This document shows positions 17,329 through 27,143 of a stretch of DNA of 64,000 nt, piece by piece. The stretch is from contig NZ_JOJP01000001.1 of assembly GCF_000710775.1 (NCBI RefSeq), forward strand, positions 1,118,617 to 1,182,616, written 5' to 3'. The notes under the pieces were generated by a model. It saw only the letters and a list, made by a program, of their open reading frames with translations, did not search any database and was not told where the DNA came from. Numbering within the stretch: the first letter of the stretch is position 1; every line of letters begins with the position of its first letter. The stretch comes from Endozoicomonas elysicola (GTDB taxonomy: Bacteria > Pseudomonadota > Gammaproteobacteria > Pseudomonadales > Endozoicomonadaceae). The position numbers and the translations under genes are program-made.

Positions 17329-20097
17329 TTAAAGTGCTGCTGGTGTATCCCAGGTCATTCCGTTCTCAATGACTATTGCTGGGTTTTCAAACTGTTCACA
17401 GAAAAGGCTTCCATCGGTTTTGTAAAAGACTGATTCCATGGGGGGCAAGTTAAGTGCTGACACTTGTTCCAGAGCTTTCTGACTGCCTGTCAGTCCCCAT
17501 GCATAAAGATAGTCACGCATATCAAGGCCGGTCACCACTGAAAGTGCAATGGTGGGCCAGTCATTTTTCGCAATGCTCTTAGCCTCTTCCCAGCTATAGG
17601 TACTGAAACCCAGTCGCTCACGCTTCTGATTCCAGGTATCGCTGTTGCTGAGGGCCCGATAAAACTCACGCTCAACAATATGAAGCCTTGGCAATAGCAT
17701 CCAGCCATCAATCAATGTTCCCTGACTCTGAGCTGCCATCATCATTTGGATATACACCGCGGCGCCACTACTCCAGTCACTAAAGTCCTGTTGCTGCATA
17801 TGGGCAAACGGGTCATCCGTGGCCTGGGCAGCCTGCAGCCAGTCAAACAGAGTTTTAAAAGGCAGGCTCTGGCATCCGGGGGTTTTGTTGAGCTCTTTGT
17901 AAGCTCGGGACTTGGAAAAATAAGAATAGAAATTGGTGGCAGTATGGCCTGGGCTCCAACTGTCAAAGAGGAAGCGTCCTTTTTCTAACCCATGTCCAAG
18001 CTCATGTAGATCTCCATGCCCCAGGGGATCAAATGCCCAGTAAGCATCATATGGGTTGCCGGAGCACCCATAACCACAGGTGGCCTGATCAGCATTCATG
18101 TGTTTGACTTGGTCAATCAGGTCAATGGCTAACCCTCTACGCTCGGCAAATTCGATAATCTCCGGATTTTCATCGATACGGTCACCACGGAAACCTGCCA
18201 GCATATGGGGCAAGTTAGACATATAACGGTCAGTAACCGCAGCCAGATCTGCTGCTGAATTATTCCAATTACTCATGGATTGGCGCATCAGGTCCAGGCG
18301 GGAGTGGACTTCAAAACCATCAGTGACCAGCTCAGCCCAGTCAAAATCGCCTTTTTCCAGTGCCTCTGCAAAATCCTCATTATCTTGAGGTTTTGTCCAA
18401 TAGGGATGCAGGCCGATATTGCTTACATTCAGACTGACCTGTTGATCATTGCGATCAAATCTCAGTTGCAGAGGCCCACCATTCGGCGAGGTAAAGGTGA
18501 GGATTTCTCCCGGTGCAATGATCATTTCCTGCCCCCACAGGTAACGGGGACGTTTATAGCCATCATTGTCCAGCCAGTGGGTTGCGCCATCACGGATGGA
18601 GTTTACAAAAACACTAACGACGGCTTCTGTATTATCGGTACGGTGAATGGTCACTGGTTTGCCAGGCATGACATAGACACCCGCAGAGCGGAAAGGCACT
18701 TTACTGGTGATGGTTATGTTTTTGCTGGTCGGCGTAATATGACTGAAATCAGTGCGTCCAAAGTTACCTAAATCAGCAGGAATGGCGTTAGTTGGGCGGT
18801 ATTGGTAAACACCAAAATCTGAAAATGCCGCTTTTACAAAATCCTCGGTGTTATTCAACTTATCCAGAGGGTACTTGGTTGCTGCCCGATAATAATCAGC
18901 AAGAAGCACCAGCCATCGCCAGAGCGCCTTATCGTCGTTAGCTGATGTGAAAATAGCGTGTTTGTTTCTGTCCAGTTGGCGAAGCTGCCCCTGCATGGTT
19001 TGTAAGCCATTCAGGAAGTCGTCGTTAAAACCATCGGCTTCTGAACAGTCACTGCCATTGCACTGGGCAAAATTAATATTGTTGCCTTGGTTTTTCAGGG
19101 TAGTGAGCAGGCGGTTCACAGAAGCAACTTCGGTGGACAGGGGGTTGCCCCACTCCACGATGTTGAAGCCTCTGAGAATCAGATAGCTCCAGTAATTATT
19201 GGCAACGAAATTTGCGTTGAGTGCCGGAAGGAGATATTGGCTGATGGCATTATCATCACGATAGTAGTGAGGGTATAAAATGCCAATGCCCTGACTGCGT
19301 GCCTTGTTGATGCCATCTTTTAGGCCTTCTGTCAGTTCACCGTAGGAAGAGACAATCAGTACGTCAGCTTCTTCCAAACAGCTTGAAAGAGCTGCGCCAT
19401 TGCAGACTTCTCTGTCATTGTAACTGACCCGCCCCGGCATAAAAGTATCTATCCATAGTCGTGTGCTGCTTTGATCCGGGAAATAATGTGACTCATCCAT
19501 CTGGGCGATCACAATGTTCATTGGGGCAGTACTGTTGAGAGACTGCCCTGCGAGCCAGTCAATGCTGTTCACCATTAACTGGTTGGCCTGTGCATTAATG
19601 GCACTGGGAAACCGTTTCCAGACCCGCATAGGGTTTGATGATAAAGCGATGAACCGGCTGTTACCTTCTTCGCCGAGTACGCCAAGAGCTCCGGGTTTTA
19701 AAGGATCAAATTCGCTTCTATCGGAAGCATTGGCCTGAAGAAACGTTGCTGACTTGCCAAATTCCGGTGCAATGATGGCTGAGTCGTGGGTAACATCCCA
19801 GTCGATATTGGTCAGGCTATTGGCATTGGTTGAACCATCCGCATTCAGTTGGAACAGGCGGTAAATGACAGAGTTAAACTGGCCATGCCCTTTCGCGATG
19901 ACGTTATCGATTTTCTGTATGACAGAATCTGCTGAAGGTATTCCGGATGCATCACCGGTTTGAAAAGCTGATTGTAAAGCCTGGTCGACCGGATCAGGCT
20001 CGGGTTTATTTGAGCCGGAGTCGTCAGAGCTTCCATTCTTACAAGCTGTCAAAGTCGTTAACAGCAATACGATAAAAAGCGTTTTTATAAATTCCAT
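17329..20097 (-). CDS. ImpA-family secreted metalloprotease (lipoprotein)
   Basis: 922 residues, almost the same length as Pseudomonas aeruginosa IMPa. A lipoprotein signal (LLTTLTAC, lipid-modified C19) is followed by a Ser/Asp linker. The zinc motif HELGH lies at 698-702 within GDLHELGHGLEKG, next to the M60/enhancin-like region (YAWG, GLDMRDYLYAWG near the end). IMPa is an O-glycopeptidase that cuts mucin-type glycoproteins such as PSGL-1; a similar role on host mucus is inferred. The two-part layout (N-terminal glycan/receptor-like region, C-terminal peptidase) fits the family. Probably exported to the cell surface or beyond. Confidence 0.88.
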   Translation of the reverse strand: MEFIKTLFIVLLLTTLTACKNGSSDDSGSNKPEPDPVDQALQSAFQTGDASGIPSADSVIQKIDNVIAKGHGQFNSVIYRLFQLNADGSTNANSLTNIDWDVTHDSAIIAPEFGKSATFLQANASDRSEFDPLKPGALGVLGEEGNSRFIALSSNPMRVWKRFPSAINAQANQLMVNSIDWLAGQSLNSTAPMNIVIAQMDESHYFPDQSSTRLWIDTFMPGRVSYNDREVCNGAALSSCLEEADVLIVSSYGELTEGLKDGINKARSQGIGILYPHYYRDDNAISQYLLPALNANFVANNYWSYLILRGFNIVEWGNPLSTEVASVNRLLTTLKNQGNNINFAQCNGSDCSEADGFNDDFLNGLQTMQGQLRQLDRNKHAIFTSANDDKALWRWLVLLADYYRAATKYPLDKLNNTEDFVKAAFSDFGVYQYRPTNAIPADLGNFGRTDFSHITPTSKNITITSKVPFRSAGVYVMPGKPVTIHRTDNTEAVVSVFVNSIRDGATHWLDNDGYKRPRYLWGQEMIIAPGEILTFTSPNGGPLQLRFDRNDQQVSLNVSNIGLHPYWTKPQDNEDFAEALEKGDFDWAELVTDGFEVHSRLDLMRQSMSNWNNSAADLAAVTDRYMSNLPHMLAGFRGDRIDENPEIIEFAERRGLAIDLIDQVKHMNADQATCGYGCSGNPYDAYWAFDPLGHGDLHELGHGLEKGRFLFDSWSPGHTATNFYSYFSKSRAYKELNKTPGCQSLPFKTLFDWLQAAQATDDPFAHMQQQDFSDWSSGAAVYIQMMMAAQSQGTLIDGWMLLPRLHIVEREFYRALSNSDTWNQKRERLGFSTYSWEEAKSIAKNDWPTIALSVVTGLDMRDYLYAWGLTGSQKALEQVSALNLPPMESVFYKTDGSLFCEQFENPAIVIENGMTWDTPAAL

Positions 20098-20491
20098 GAA
20101 AAATGCTTTTTTCCTTGAATGAAGTTTATAAACAAAATTTTTTCGATTTTAAGTAAACTCTATATTGATCACTAGCGATTTGCTGGTTTGTGAGCGAAAC
20201 CTGCGAGAAGAGTCACACTATGCTTACCGCCGAATTAAACACATCAGGTTGAGCGGGGTATCTGAGCTGGTAAAATGAGCGACGGTAACATCCTTGGCTT
20301 GATATTCCGGAAGGTCTGGCCGATATTTCTCTGAGCTAATGCAGGAGCCTGAAACTAACTACGGTTTTGGGTGTGGGGTATTACTAAAAATTACAATGGC
20401 AGAATTTGTAAACTACCTATTGGCTCAAGGGAATAGTCACTGTAGTCTGCGCCGCACTTTCTGATTAATTAAATAGAGCAGGACAATAAAT
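20098..20491. other. Intergenic region between divergent genes
   Basis: About 390 bases between the ImpA-like gene (minus) and ybiT (plus). It should hold both promoters. I see no gene, repeat or clear hairpin in it. Confidence 0.5.
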
Positions 20492-22081
20492 TTGATTTCT
20501 ACAGCCAACATCACCATGCAGTTCGGTGACAAGCCCCTGTTTGAGGACATATCCGTCAAGTTTGGCGAAGGTAACCGTTACGGACTCATTGGTGCCAACG
20601 GTTGTGGTAAGTCAACTTTTATGAAAATCCTTGGCGGTGAGCTTGAAGCTACCTCAGGAACTGTCAGCAAAGACCCTCATGAACGTATGGCTAAACTGAG
20701 TCAGGATCAGTTCGCCTATGAAAACTATACGGTCATCGATACTGTCATTATGGGGCATGCAGAGCTCTGGAAAGTAAAAGCAGAGCGTGATGCCATATAT
20801 GCCAAAGCCGAAATGACGGAAGAAGAAGGTATGCGGGTTGCAGACCTTGAAGTTCAGTTTGGTGAGATGGATGGTTACTCCGCAGAAGCGCGTGCAGGAG
20901 AATTGCTGCTGGGACTGGATATTCCTATTGAACAGCATTATGGACTGATGAGTGCAGTTGCCCCCGGCTGGAAGCTGCGAGTGCTGCTGGCTCAGGTGCT
21001 GTTTGCAGACCCTGAAATTATGCTGTTGGATGAACCGACCAACAACCTGGATATCAATGCTATCCGCTGGCTGGAAGACATCCTGAAGCAGCGTGATTGC
21101 ACCATGATCATCATCTCGCACGACCGTCACTTCCTGAACAGTGTCTGCACCCATATGGCGGATCTGGATTACGGTAAATTGCAGGTAATGCCAGGCAACT
21201 ATGATGAATACATGACGGCAGCAACTCAGGCCCGTGAGCGTCTGCAGGCTGATAATGCCCGTAAGAAAGCCCAGATTGCCGAACTTCAATCCTTTGTCAG
21301 CCGCTTCTCTGCCAATGCTTCCAAGGCCAGACAGGCGACTTCCAGAGCGAAACAGATTGATAAGATTCAACTGGCAGAGATTAAACCTTCCAGTCGTCAG
21401 AACCCGTTTATCCGTTTTGAGCAGGAAAAGAAACTGTTCCGGAATGCATTGGTGGTGGAAAAACTGAGCCAGGGCTATGAAGATGACCTGTTCAGCAAAG
21501 TGAATATGATGGTTGAAGTCGGTGAACGTATTGCCATTATCGGTCAGAACGGTATTGGTAAAACCACCCTGCTGCATACTCTGGCTGGTCAGATGGCTCC
21601 GCGTACCGGAACGCTTCAATGGTCAGAAAATGCTAATATTGGCTATTACGCTCAGAACCACACTTCTGACTTTGATATGGATATGAACCTGTTCGACTGG
21701 ATGAGCCAGTGGATGAACCCAGGCGATGATGAACAGGTCATTCGCGGCGTATTAGGACGCATGCTGTTCTCTCAGAGCGACCTGAAAAAGTCCGTTCGGG
21801 TCATTTCCGGTGGTGAGCAGGGGCGTATGCTGTTTGGCAAACTGATCCAGCAGCGACCCAATATCCTGTTGATGGATGAGCCTACCAACCACATGGATAT
21901 GGAATCCATTGAGTCTCTGAACCTGGCGCTGGAAAACTACCCGGGCACATTGATCTTTGTTTCCCATGACCGTCAGTTCGTTTCATCGCTGGCAACACGG
22001 ATTATTGAAATCAAAGATTCTGGTGTAGTGGATTTCCATGGTACTTATGATGACTATCTGCGCAGCCAGGGTGTTGAGTAA
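20492..22081 (+). CDS. ybiT: ABC-F family ATPase YbiT
   Basis: 529 residues with two ABC domains and no membrane part. Walker A motifs GANGCGKST (about 34) and GQNGIGKTT (about 350), Walker [11 protein letters not shown] and [10 protein letters not shown], and signatures [10 protein letters not shown] (atypical in domain 1, as in E. coli YbiT) and SGGEQGRM. The linker with [19 protein letters not shown] is the ABC-F ribosome-interaction region. YbiT is a ribosome-associated translation factor. The start is TTG 20492, eight bases after AGGA. Confidence 0.94.
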   Translation: MISTANITMQFGDKPLFEDISVKFGEGNRYGLIGANGCGKSTFMKILGGELEATSGTVSKDPHERMAKLSQDQFAYENYTVIDTVIMGHAELWKVKAERDAIYAKAEMTEEEGMRVADLEVQFGEMDGYSAEARAGELLLGLDIPIEQHYGLMSAVAPGWKLRVLLAQVLFADPEIMLLDEPTNNLDINAIRWLEDILKQRDCTMIIISHDRHFLNSVCTHMADLDYGKLQVMPGNYDEYMTAATQARERLQADNARKKAQIAELQSFVSRFSANASKARQATSRAKQIDKIQLAEIKPSSRQNPFIRFEQEKKLFRNALVVEKLSQGYEDDLFSKVNMMVEVGERIAIIGQNGIGKTTLLHTLAGQMAPRTGTLQWSENANIGYYAQNHTSDFDMDMNLFDWMSQWMNPGDDEQVIRGVLGRMLFSQSDLKKSVRVISGGEQGRMLFGKLIQQRPNILLMDEPTNHMDMESIESLNLALENYPGTLIFVSHDRQFVSSLATRIIEIKDSGVVDFHGTYDDYLRSQGVE

Positions 22082-22159
22082 ATCCAAATAATGCTTGTGG
22101 TATCGACAATGCGATTTGCTCTGTTGGTACCATGAACTGCCTGAATGTAAACCCTTCCA

Positions 22160-22187
22160 CATCAGGTTCTGTTAACAGAACCTGATG
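22160..22187. terminator. 28-bp perfect palindrome
   Basis: CATCAGGTTCTGTT is followed directly by its exact reverse complement, 79 bases after the ybiT stop. As RNA it would form a long stem with a minimal loop. There is no T-tract. It may be a terminator of ybiT or a protein-binding site. Confidence 0.45.
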
Positions 22188-22350
22188 GTAGCCTCATTTG
22201 AATAAGAAAATACCGTATCGGATTGAGCTGATTTTATCATTTGAATGTCAGGGGTATTTCCTGACTATCGTTGTTTAAGTGCAAGTCAGCATAGGGCTCT
22301 TTCCCGTATCACGAGATACTCTTTGAATCGAACTTCAACAGGTCAGATTC

Positions 22351-23667
22351 ATGGTGTTTATCAGGAAAGTAGCAAAGACTGTCTTTTTATCCTTCTTGAT
22401 TTCATTCAATTACGCGTTTTCGTCTGTTGTGGCTGCTGATGATCCTATGGACTCTATTTCATTGCTGAATAATGCGATGGAATTGGAAAGCTATTTAAGT
22501 TCCCCTGCCCGAAACTCTCTGCTTGAGATTCTGGATCACTCAGAAAGCGGCATCCTATGGCATGAGTATGAAGTCAGCCCAGATGAAAACCTGACTACCG
22601 TTTTTATTAATGAAGGCCTTATGCAGGCTGACCTGAATCTATTGATGAACATTCCACAAAGTGCAGGTTGGATCAGTCAACCGGGAGAGATTGATATTCT
22701 CCGCTATCAGCTGAGTAATGATAATCGAGTTATCAAACTGGAAATAACTACCGTTTCTGGTGAGGTACTGTCATTTTCAAAAGTAACACAGGCTGGAGGA
22801 GACACCTTCACTGTAACGGTGGATGATAAAAAAAAGCCGTTGGAGACCGTGCGTATTGGTGGAGTAATTAAACACAGCTTTTACGCCAGTGCAAAAGTAG
22901 CAGGTTTATCGCCATCAGCCATGAGCGAATTTGCCAATATTTTTCAGTGGCAGCTGGACTTCAGTCGGGATATTCATCGAGGTGATCGCTTTGAAATTCT
23001 GCTGGAAAAGGTTTCTGGAGATCAACTGGCGGATGATACTCGAATTCTGGCTGCACAGATTTATCAACAGCGGAGGACATTAACGGCAATTCGATATAAT
23101 GACGGTCGTTATTACACCTTAGAAGGAAAGCTGCTCGGAAGAACCTTTTTACGCTTACCTCTCAAGGAAGAGTATCCGGTAAGTTCCGGGTTTGACTTAT
23201 CGAGACAGCACCCGATTATTGGTCAGATTCGTGAACATAAAGGGACCGATTGGGCTGTTCCGGTGGGATCACCGGTGATAACAACGGCAGATGGTATTGT
23301 GGTTGAGTCGGTGGTAGGCCATCCTACAGCCGGAAACTATATCGAGATTCAGCATGGGCGCCGCTATATCACCCGATACCTGCATTTGAGTCAGCTGAAG
23401 GTTAAGGCTGGTCAGCAGGTTCGTCGTGGAGAAGTTATTGGTTTATCCGGTAACTCGGGTTTATCCACAGGGCCGCACCTTCACTACGAAGTGTATGTGG
23501 ATGGCCGCCCTGTTGATGCAATGAGGGCTAAGCTAAGAACCAATCGGGCACTGGGTGGCTCTGAGCTTAGTGGTTTTATGCAGGTATCTTCAAGGTATCT
23601 CAATATGCTGAGAAATGAAGAGGCCTTGGTCGATGCTACGGTTAATGTGCCATCCGAAGCCTCATAA
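22351..23667 (+). CDS. M23 family murein endopeptidase, MepM-like
   Basis: 438 residues, close to E. coli MepM. A signal peptide (about 1-29, ending VVAA) is followed by an OapA/LysM-like N-terminal region, a middle domain containing GVIKHSFYASAKVAGLS and IFQWQLDFSRDIHRGDRFEIL, and the LytM domain. The zinc ligands are intact: H296 and D300 in REHKGTDWAVP and the HLH pair at 376-378 in GPHLHYEVY. It should cut peptide cross-links during wall growth. A MITE-like element begins exactly at its stop codon. Confidence 0.9.
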   Translation: MVFIRKVAKTVFLSFLISFNYAFSSVVAADDPMDSISLLNNAMELESYLSSPARNSLLEILDHSESGILWHEYEVSPDENLTTVFINEGLMQADLNLLMNIPQSAGWISQPGEIDILRYQLSNDNRVIKLEITTVSGEVLSFSKVTQAGGDTFTVTVDDKKKPLETVRIGGVIKHSFYASAKVAGLSPSAMSEFANIFQWQLDFSRDIHRGDRFEILLEKVSGDQLADDTRILAAQIYQQRRTLTAIRYNDGRYYTLEGKLLGRTFLRLPLKEEYPVSSGFDLSRQHPIIGQIREHKGTDWAVPVGSPVITTADGIVVESVVGHPTAGNYIEIQHGRRYITRYLHLSQLKVKAGQQVRRGEVIGLSGNSGLSTGPHLHYEVYVDGRPVDAMRAKLRTNRALGGSELSGFMQVSSRYLNMLRNEEALVDATVNVPSEAS

Positions 23668-23800
23668 GAGGCTGTCGCAAAAGGGCTGCGCTTACCAATA
23701 CTGTGTTAAAAAATGGCTCAAAATGCTCATTTACTACTTGTAAACTGCGCTTTTTCGCCTTGTCTTGCCTGAGCTCGCTACCTTTTGCGATAGCCTCTTA
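23665..23800. mobile_element. MITE-like element at a stop codon
   Basis: A 136-bp non-coding element with 20-bp terminal inverted repeats (TAAGAGGCTGTCGCAAAAGG against the complement TAAGAGGCTATCGCAAAAGG, 19 of 20). The internal AAATGCTCATTTAC...CGCTTTTTCG pattern is typical of small elements in marine gammaproteobacteria. The first three bases are the stop codon of the upstream peptidase gene. Confidence 0.75.
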
Positions 23801-23807
23801 AGCGTTT

Positions 23808-24467
23808 CTAAAACGGAACGTCTGAAATAAAAGTAACAGGTGCTTCAGTTAATGGATGCATAAAGCTGAGTTTAGTTGCGTGCAGGTTGAGTCTGTTACT
23901 GGCCTGTTGGGCCTCTGGGTGTGAATAAAACTCACAGCCAAGAATAGGATGCCCAAGCTCTGCTAAATGAACTCTTAATTGGTGAGAACGCCCGGTCACG
24001 GGTTTGAGTAACACACGATCAAACTCCGGTCGCTGGTTTTCAATCTTTTGAAACAGTGTCAGTGAGGGTTTTCCCAGCTCATGGTCGACCATCTGTTTCG
24101 GGCGGTTTGGCCAGTCACAGCGAAGTGGTAATTCAACTTTCCCCTCAGGTTTTTCCAGTTTTCCCCAGACTTCGGCGACATACTCTTTTTCGACCAGACG
24201 GTCCTGAAATTGCCGGCTCAGTGCACGGTGGCTATCAGCATCAAGCCCAAACACCATAAGGCCCGATGTGGACATATCCAGACGGTGCACAACGCGGGTT
24301 TCAGGATTTATCCTCTGCAATCGTGACAGGGCACTGTCTTCATGATTGGGTGGCTTTCCGGGAACACTGAGCAGGCCTGCCGGTTTATTTACAACGACGA
24401 TGCACTCATCGCGGTAAAGTTCCGCCAATGGCTCGTTACAGAAGGGGACAATAAAAGTATCATTCAT
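23808..24467 (-). CDS. rluA: Dual-specificity pseudouridine synthase RluA
   Basis: 219 residues, exactly the E. coli RluA length. The catalytic aspartate is D64 in HRLDMSTSGL. Other family motifs are VVNKPAGLLSVPG, PKQMVDHELGKPSLT, TGRSHQLRVHLAELGHPILG and LNLHATKL. RluA converts U746 of 23S rRNA and U32 of some tRNAs to pseudouridine. It is divergent from the next small gene. Confidence 0.95.
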   Translation of the reverse strand: MNDTFIVPFCNEPLAELYRDECIVVVNKPAGLLSVPGKPPNHEDSALSRLQRINPETRVVHRLDMSTSGLMVFGLDADSHRALSRQFQDRLVEKEYVAEVWGKLEKPEGKVELPLRCDWPNRPKQMVDHELGKPSLTLFQKIENQRPEFDRVLLKPVTGRSHQLRVHLAELGHPILGCEFYSHPEAQQASNRLNLHATKLSFMHPLTEAPVTFISDVPF

Positions 24468-24572
24468 GGGTTGATTATCAGGATAAACCCGGGGTAAGTC
24501 ATCTGGGGATAATGCGGATCGTAATTTGCCTGTTCTGATGCCATTCTCACCTTTTCATTTGAAGAAGCAGTC

Positions 24573-24857
24573 ATGAAACCCTCAACACCGGATGCGATGG
24601 CTTCTCTGATCAATGATATTCGAGGGGCAATTCCCTTTGGCTTTTCCGAGGCTGAGTTGTGCTCAGGTACCTGTAAAGGGTGCTCCAAAAAACTGCTGGA
24701 GTTTCTGGATCAGGAACTCTCAGACTGGAGCATGCGCCTGAATGTGGGTGATAAACCAAACCTTGGAGATATCCACAGGCTGGCTAAAACGGCCCGAAAG
24801 ATATACACAGCCCTTGAAAAGAATAATCTGGTACAAGCCTCAAGAGCTGTATCTTAA
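24573..24857 (+). CDS. Small conserved-looking cysteine-containing protein
   Basis: 94 residues, cytoplasmic, no named family known to me. The central ELCSGTCKGCSKKLLEFLDQEL has three cysteines in a C-x3-C-x2-C pattern that could bind metal or form a redox site. The rest is helical (IHRLAKTARKIYTALEKNN). GAAG sits seven bases before the ATG. It is followed after 55 bases by the DUF1186/SEC-C gene, with which it may be co-transcribed. Confidence 0.75.
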   Translation: MKPSTPDAMASLINDIRGAIPFGFSEAELCSGTCKGCSKKLLEFLDQELSDWSMRLNVGDKPNLGDIHRLAKTARKIYTALEKNNLVQASRAVS

Positions 24858-24912
24858 CGTCGTGAAGGTCTATCCTAGCGCCCAATTTGTTTATATGTTG
24901 GATTAACTGGTT

Positions 24913-25866
24913 ATGCCCCTTTCTACCGAGGATATCTCCAGGCTGAAAAAAAGCCTTTCCCTGGTATCCAGTGAACTGCCTCTGTCGGCATTAAGAGAAG
25001 CTGCCCAGCATCAGGAAGAGATCACACCGGTGCTCCTGGAGGCTCTTGAAGCGGTGAAAATCCGTGGCAAGCGCAGCAGCTCATCCTCAAAAAGCCGTCT
25101 AGCACTTCATGCGCTTTATCTGTTGACGCAGTTTCGTGAACCAGCGGCCTGGCCTATTGTCATTGATCTGTTCAGCACCATGAGCTCTGAAGACAACATT
25201 GCCATTGGCGATGATTTTGATGAGGTGGTCTGTGACCGGCTAAGCCAGATCTTTGCGACACTCTGTCCGGGTGATATTCGCCCCCTGCAATCCATCATTG
25301 AAAACACCAGTATTGATGAATACGTCCGGGATGCGGCTCTGGGATCTCTGGTTGTCCGTTATCAACAGGGAGACCTTGAGCTTCAGGAGTTGACGACTTA
25401 TCTGCATCAGCTCTATGAGTATGGTCTTGAACAGGAAAAGAATCAGGTCTGGAATGCCTGGGTTCAAGCTTGTTATAACACTCAGCCTGAGAGTTTTATG
25501 GAAGCCCTGAAAGACCTCTATGAAAAAGAGTGGGCGGATACCTATTACATCACGTTGGACGAGCTTAAACTGCGCTGTGGTGTGGCTCCGGAAGTGATTA
25601 ACAAGTCAGTAATGAAGCAGGAAGGTGAGTTCTACTGCTACCTGGATGATGCGGTGGCTGCATTGAGACAGCTGACCTGTTATTCCGGAGAGGGCAACGA
25701 GCTGTTAACCAATCTGGAGAATATGGTGATCAACCAGACGGCTCCAAAGCAGGGTGAGCATTCTCAACCAACACCTGCGTTTACTTCATCACCAGCCGGT
25801 GTCGGCAGAAATGATCCCTGTCCCTGTGGCAGTGGTAAAAAATTTAAGAAGTGTTGCCTGCACTAA
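24913..25866 (+). CDS. DUF1186 protein with C-terminal SEC-C motif
   Basis: 317 residues. The N-terminal 250 residues form a HEAT-like helical repeat as in DUF1186 proteins ([50 protein letters not shown]). After a short linker, the last 25 residues are a SEC-C zinc-binding motif ([16 protein letters not shown]), the same as at the end of SecA. Function unknown; a role in protein interaction or ribosome association is only an inference from the motif. Confidence 0.88.
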   Translation: MPLSTEDISRLKKSLSLVSSELPLSALREAAQHQEEITPVLLEALEAVKIRGKRSSSSSKSRLALHALYLLTQFREPAAWPIVIDLFSTMSSEDNIAIGDDFDEVVCDRLSQIFATLCPGDIRPLQSIIENTSIDEYVRDAALGSLVVRYQQGDLELQELTTYLHQLYEYGLEQEKNQVWNAWVQACYNTQPESFMEALKDLYEKEWADTYYITLDELKLRCGVAPEVINKSVMKQEGEFYCYLDDAVAALRQLTCYSGEGNELLTNLENMVINQTAPKQGEHSQPTPAFTSSPAGVGRNDPCPCGSGKKFKKCCLH

Positions 25867-25881
25867 TAGCCATAGAAGCAG

Positions 25882-25912
25882 CCTCGTTTCCATACCGAGC
25901 ATGGGAGCGAGG
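25882..25912. terminator. Hairpin after the DUF1186 gene
   Basis: CCTCGTTTCCAT pairs with ATGGGAGCGAGG over 12 positions, two of them G-U, with a 7-base loop, 16 bases after the stop. No T-tract follows; the MITE-like copy begins five bases later. Confidence 0.45.
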
Positions 25913-25916
25913 TATT

Positions 25917-26077
25917 ATACCAATTCCACTTTCTAAACATGAACTGCGCAGCCATTTTGGTCAGTTGGATCTTCGTTGGAATTCCTCGCAATAGCCCGGC
26001 TATTACTCGTCATTCCGCCTTGCCCAGCTGTCCAAAACAGCTTGCTCGATATCATATTTAGAAGGCGGAATTTGTAT
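25917..26077. mobile_element. MITE-like repeat, copy 2
   Basis: 161 bp, same orientation and clearly the same family as 11381-11538: both share the CATGAACTGCGCAGCCATTT block, the TTGGAATTCCTCGCAA block and the right-hand TTTAGAAGGCGGAATT end. It is non-coding and sits upstream of the LysR gene. Confidence 0.8.
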
Positions 26078-26191
26078 GATTAATACTCTCGTTAATTCCA
26101 GATATTTGTCATCACCCTGTCAATTAATTGGAGGCATAAATAAACTGCGATAAGATGTCGTGGCCATTATTCATAGATAACACCATAAAAA

Positions 26192-27085
26192 ATGCAACTG
26201 GCCAAAATCGACCTGAATCTGTTTATCGTTTTTGAAGTTATTTATCGAGAAGGGAATCTGACTCGAGCGGCCAGAATTCTCAATATCACCCAACCTGCTG
26301 TCAGCAATGCACTTTCCCGGCTTCGAAATTCTCTGGATGATCCACTGTTTGAACGTCATGGCGACCGGATGAAACCCACGGCATTTGCAGAAAACCTGAT
26401 TGGCCCCGTTCGTGAGTCGCTGTGGCTGTTAAATAATGGTTTGATGAGTAAGAGTCACTTTGATCCCAGGGAAACCAGGAAAGTGATTCGCATCAGTATG
26501 AGTGATCTGTCGTCGGCACTGCTGCTGCCAGCATTATTACCGGTGCTTCGCGAACAGGCTCCGGGTATTGTGCTGGAAACCCGGCACATTCCTCAGGATG
26601 AAGTGGCGGAAAACCTGACCTCTTTTTACCTGGATTTCAGTATTCAGTCGCCCCAGGTCATGGACCAGCGCCTGCAAAACCAGCTGCTGCTCAGCAATGA
26701 TTACGTCTGTATGGTGCGGAAAGACCATCCAGCGCTCCACCAAAAAATGACACTGGATGTGTATTTAACACTGAACCACATTCATACCTCTTCAAGACCA
26801 AAAGGCCCCGGCCATATTGATCTGGCTCTGAACCGAATTGGCAAGAAGCGAAAAATTGCTGCCCGTCTGCAGAACTATCTGGTGGCACCTGAGCTGGTCA
26901 AAGTCACCGATCTTGCCCTGACCGTTCCACGGAAGCTGGCGGCCAATTTCGACCTGGCCACCTTGGAGTTGCCTTTCAACGTGTCAGAAAAAGCACTGCA
27001 TCTATATTGGTCTACTGCGAAAGAAGAGGATCCGGCTAACCAATGGCTGCGGCAGCTAATAATCGATACAGCTGCTACGGTCTGA
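26192..27085 (+). CDS. LysR family transcriptional regulator
   Basis: 297 residues. The N-terminal helix-turn-helix (LTRAARILNITQPAVSNAL, about 24-42) is followed by the DDPLFERHGDRMKPT wing and a substrate-binding-like domain to the C-terminus. It resembles the NahR/LinR-like branch and the regulator at 2019. No strong ribosome site precedes the ATG. The convergent neighbour is the HupE/UreJ-like operon, so no obvious target is adjacent; the MITE-like element lies 114 bases upstream. Confidence 0.9.
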   Translation: MQLAKIDLNLFIVFEVIYREGNLTRAARILNITQPAVSNALSRLRNSLDDPLFERHGDRMKPTAFAENLIGPVRESLWLLNNGLMSKSHFDPRETRKVIRISMSDLSSALLLPALLPVLREQAPGIVLETRHIPQDEVAENLTSFYLDFSIQSPQVMDQRLQNQLLLSNDYVCMVRKDHPALHQKMTLDVYLTLNHIHTSSRPKGPGHIDLALNRIGKKRKIAARLQNYLVAPELVKVTDLALTVPRKLAANFDLATLELPFNVSEKALHLYWSTAKEEDPANQWLRQLIIDTAATV

Positions 27086-27143
27086 TGTGTTCTTTATGGG
27101 AGTATTATTCTCATTCCTGCAAAGAACAGGAATGAGTTCGTGG

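Noticed and set aside
20654..21619. 321-codon minus-strand open frame
   Set aside because: Antisense to ybiT, whose ABC motifs are complete.
23665..23800. Possible intact insertion sequence
   Set aside because: 136 bp is too short for a transposase; only a non-autonomous element is supported.
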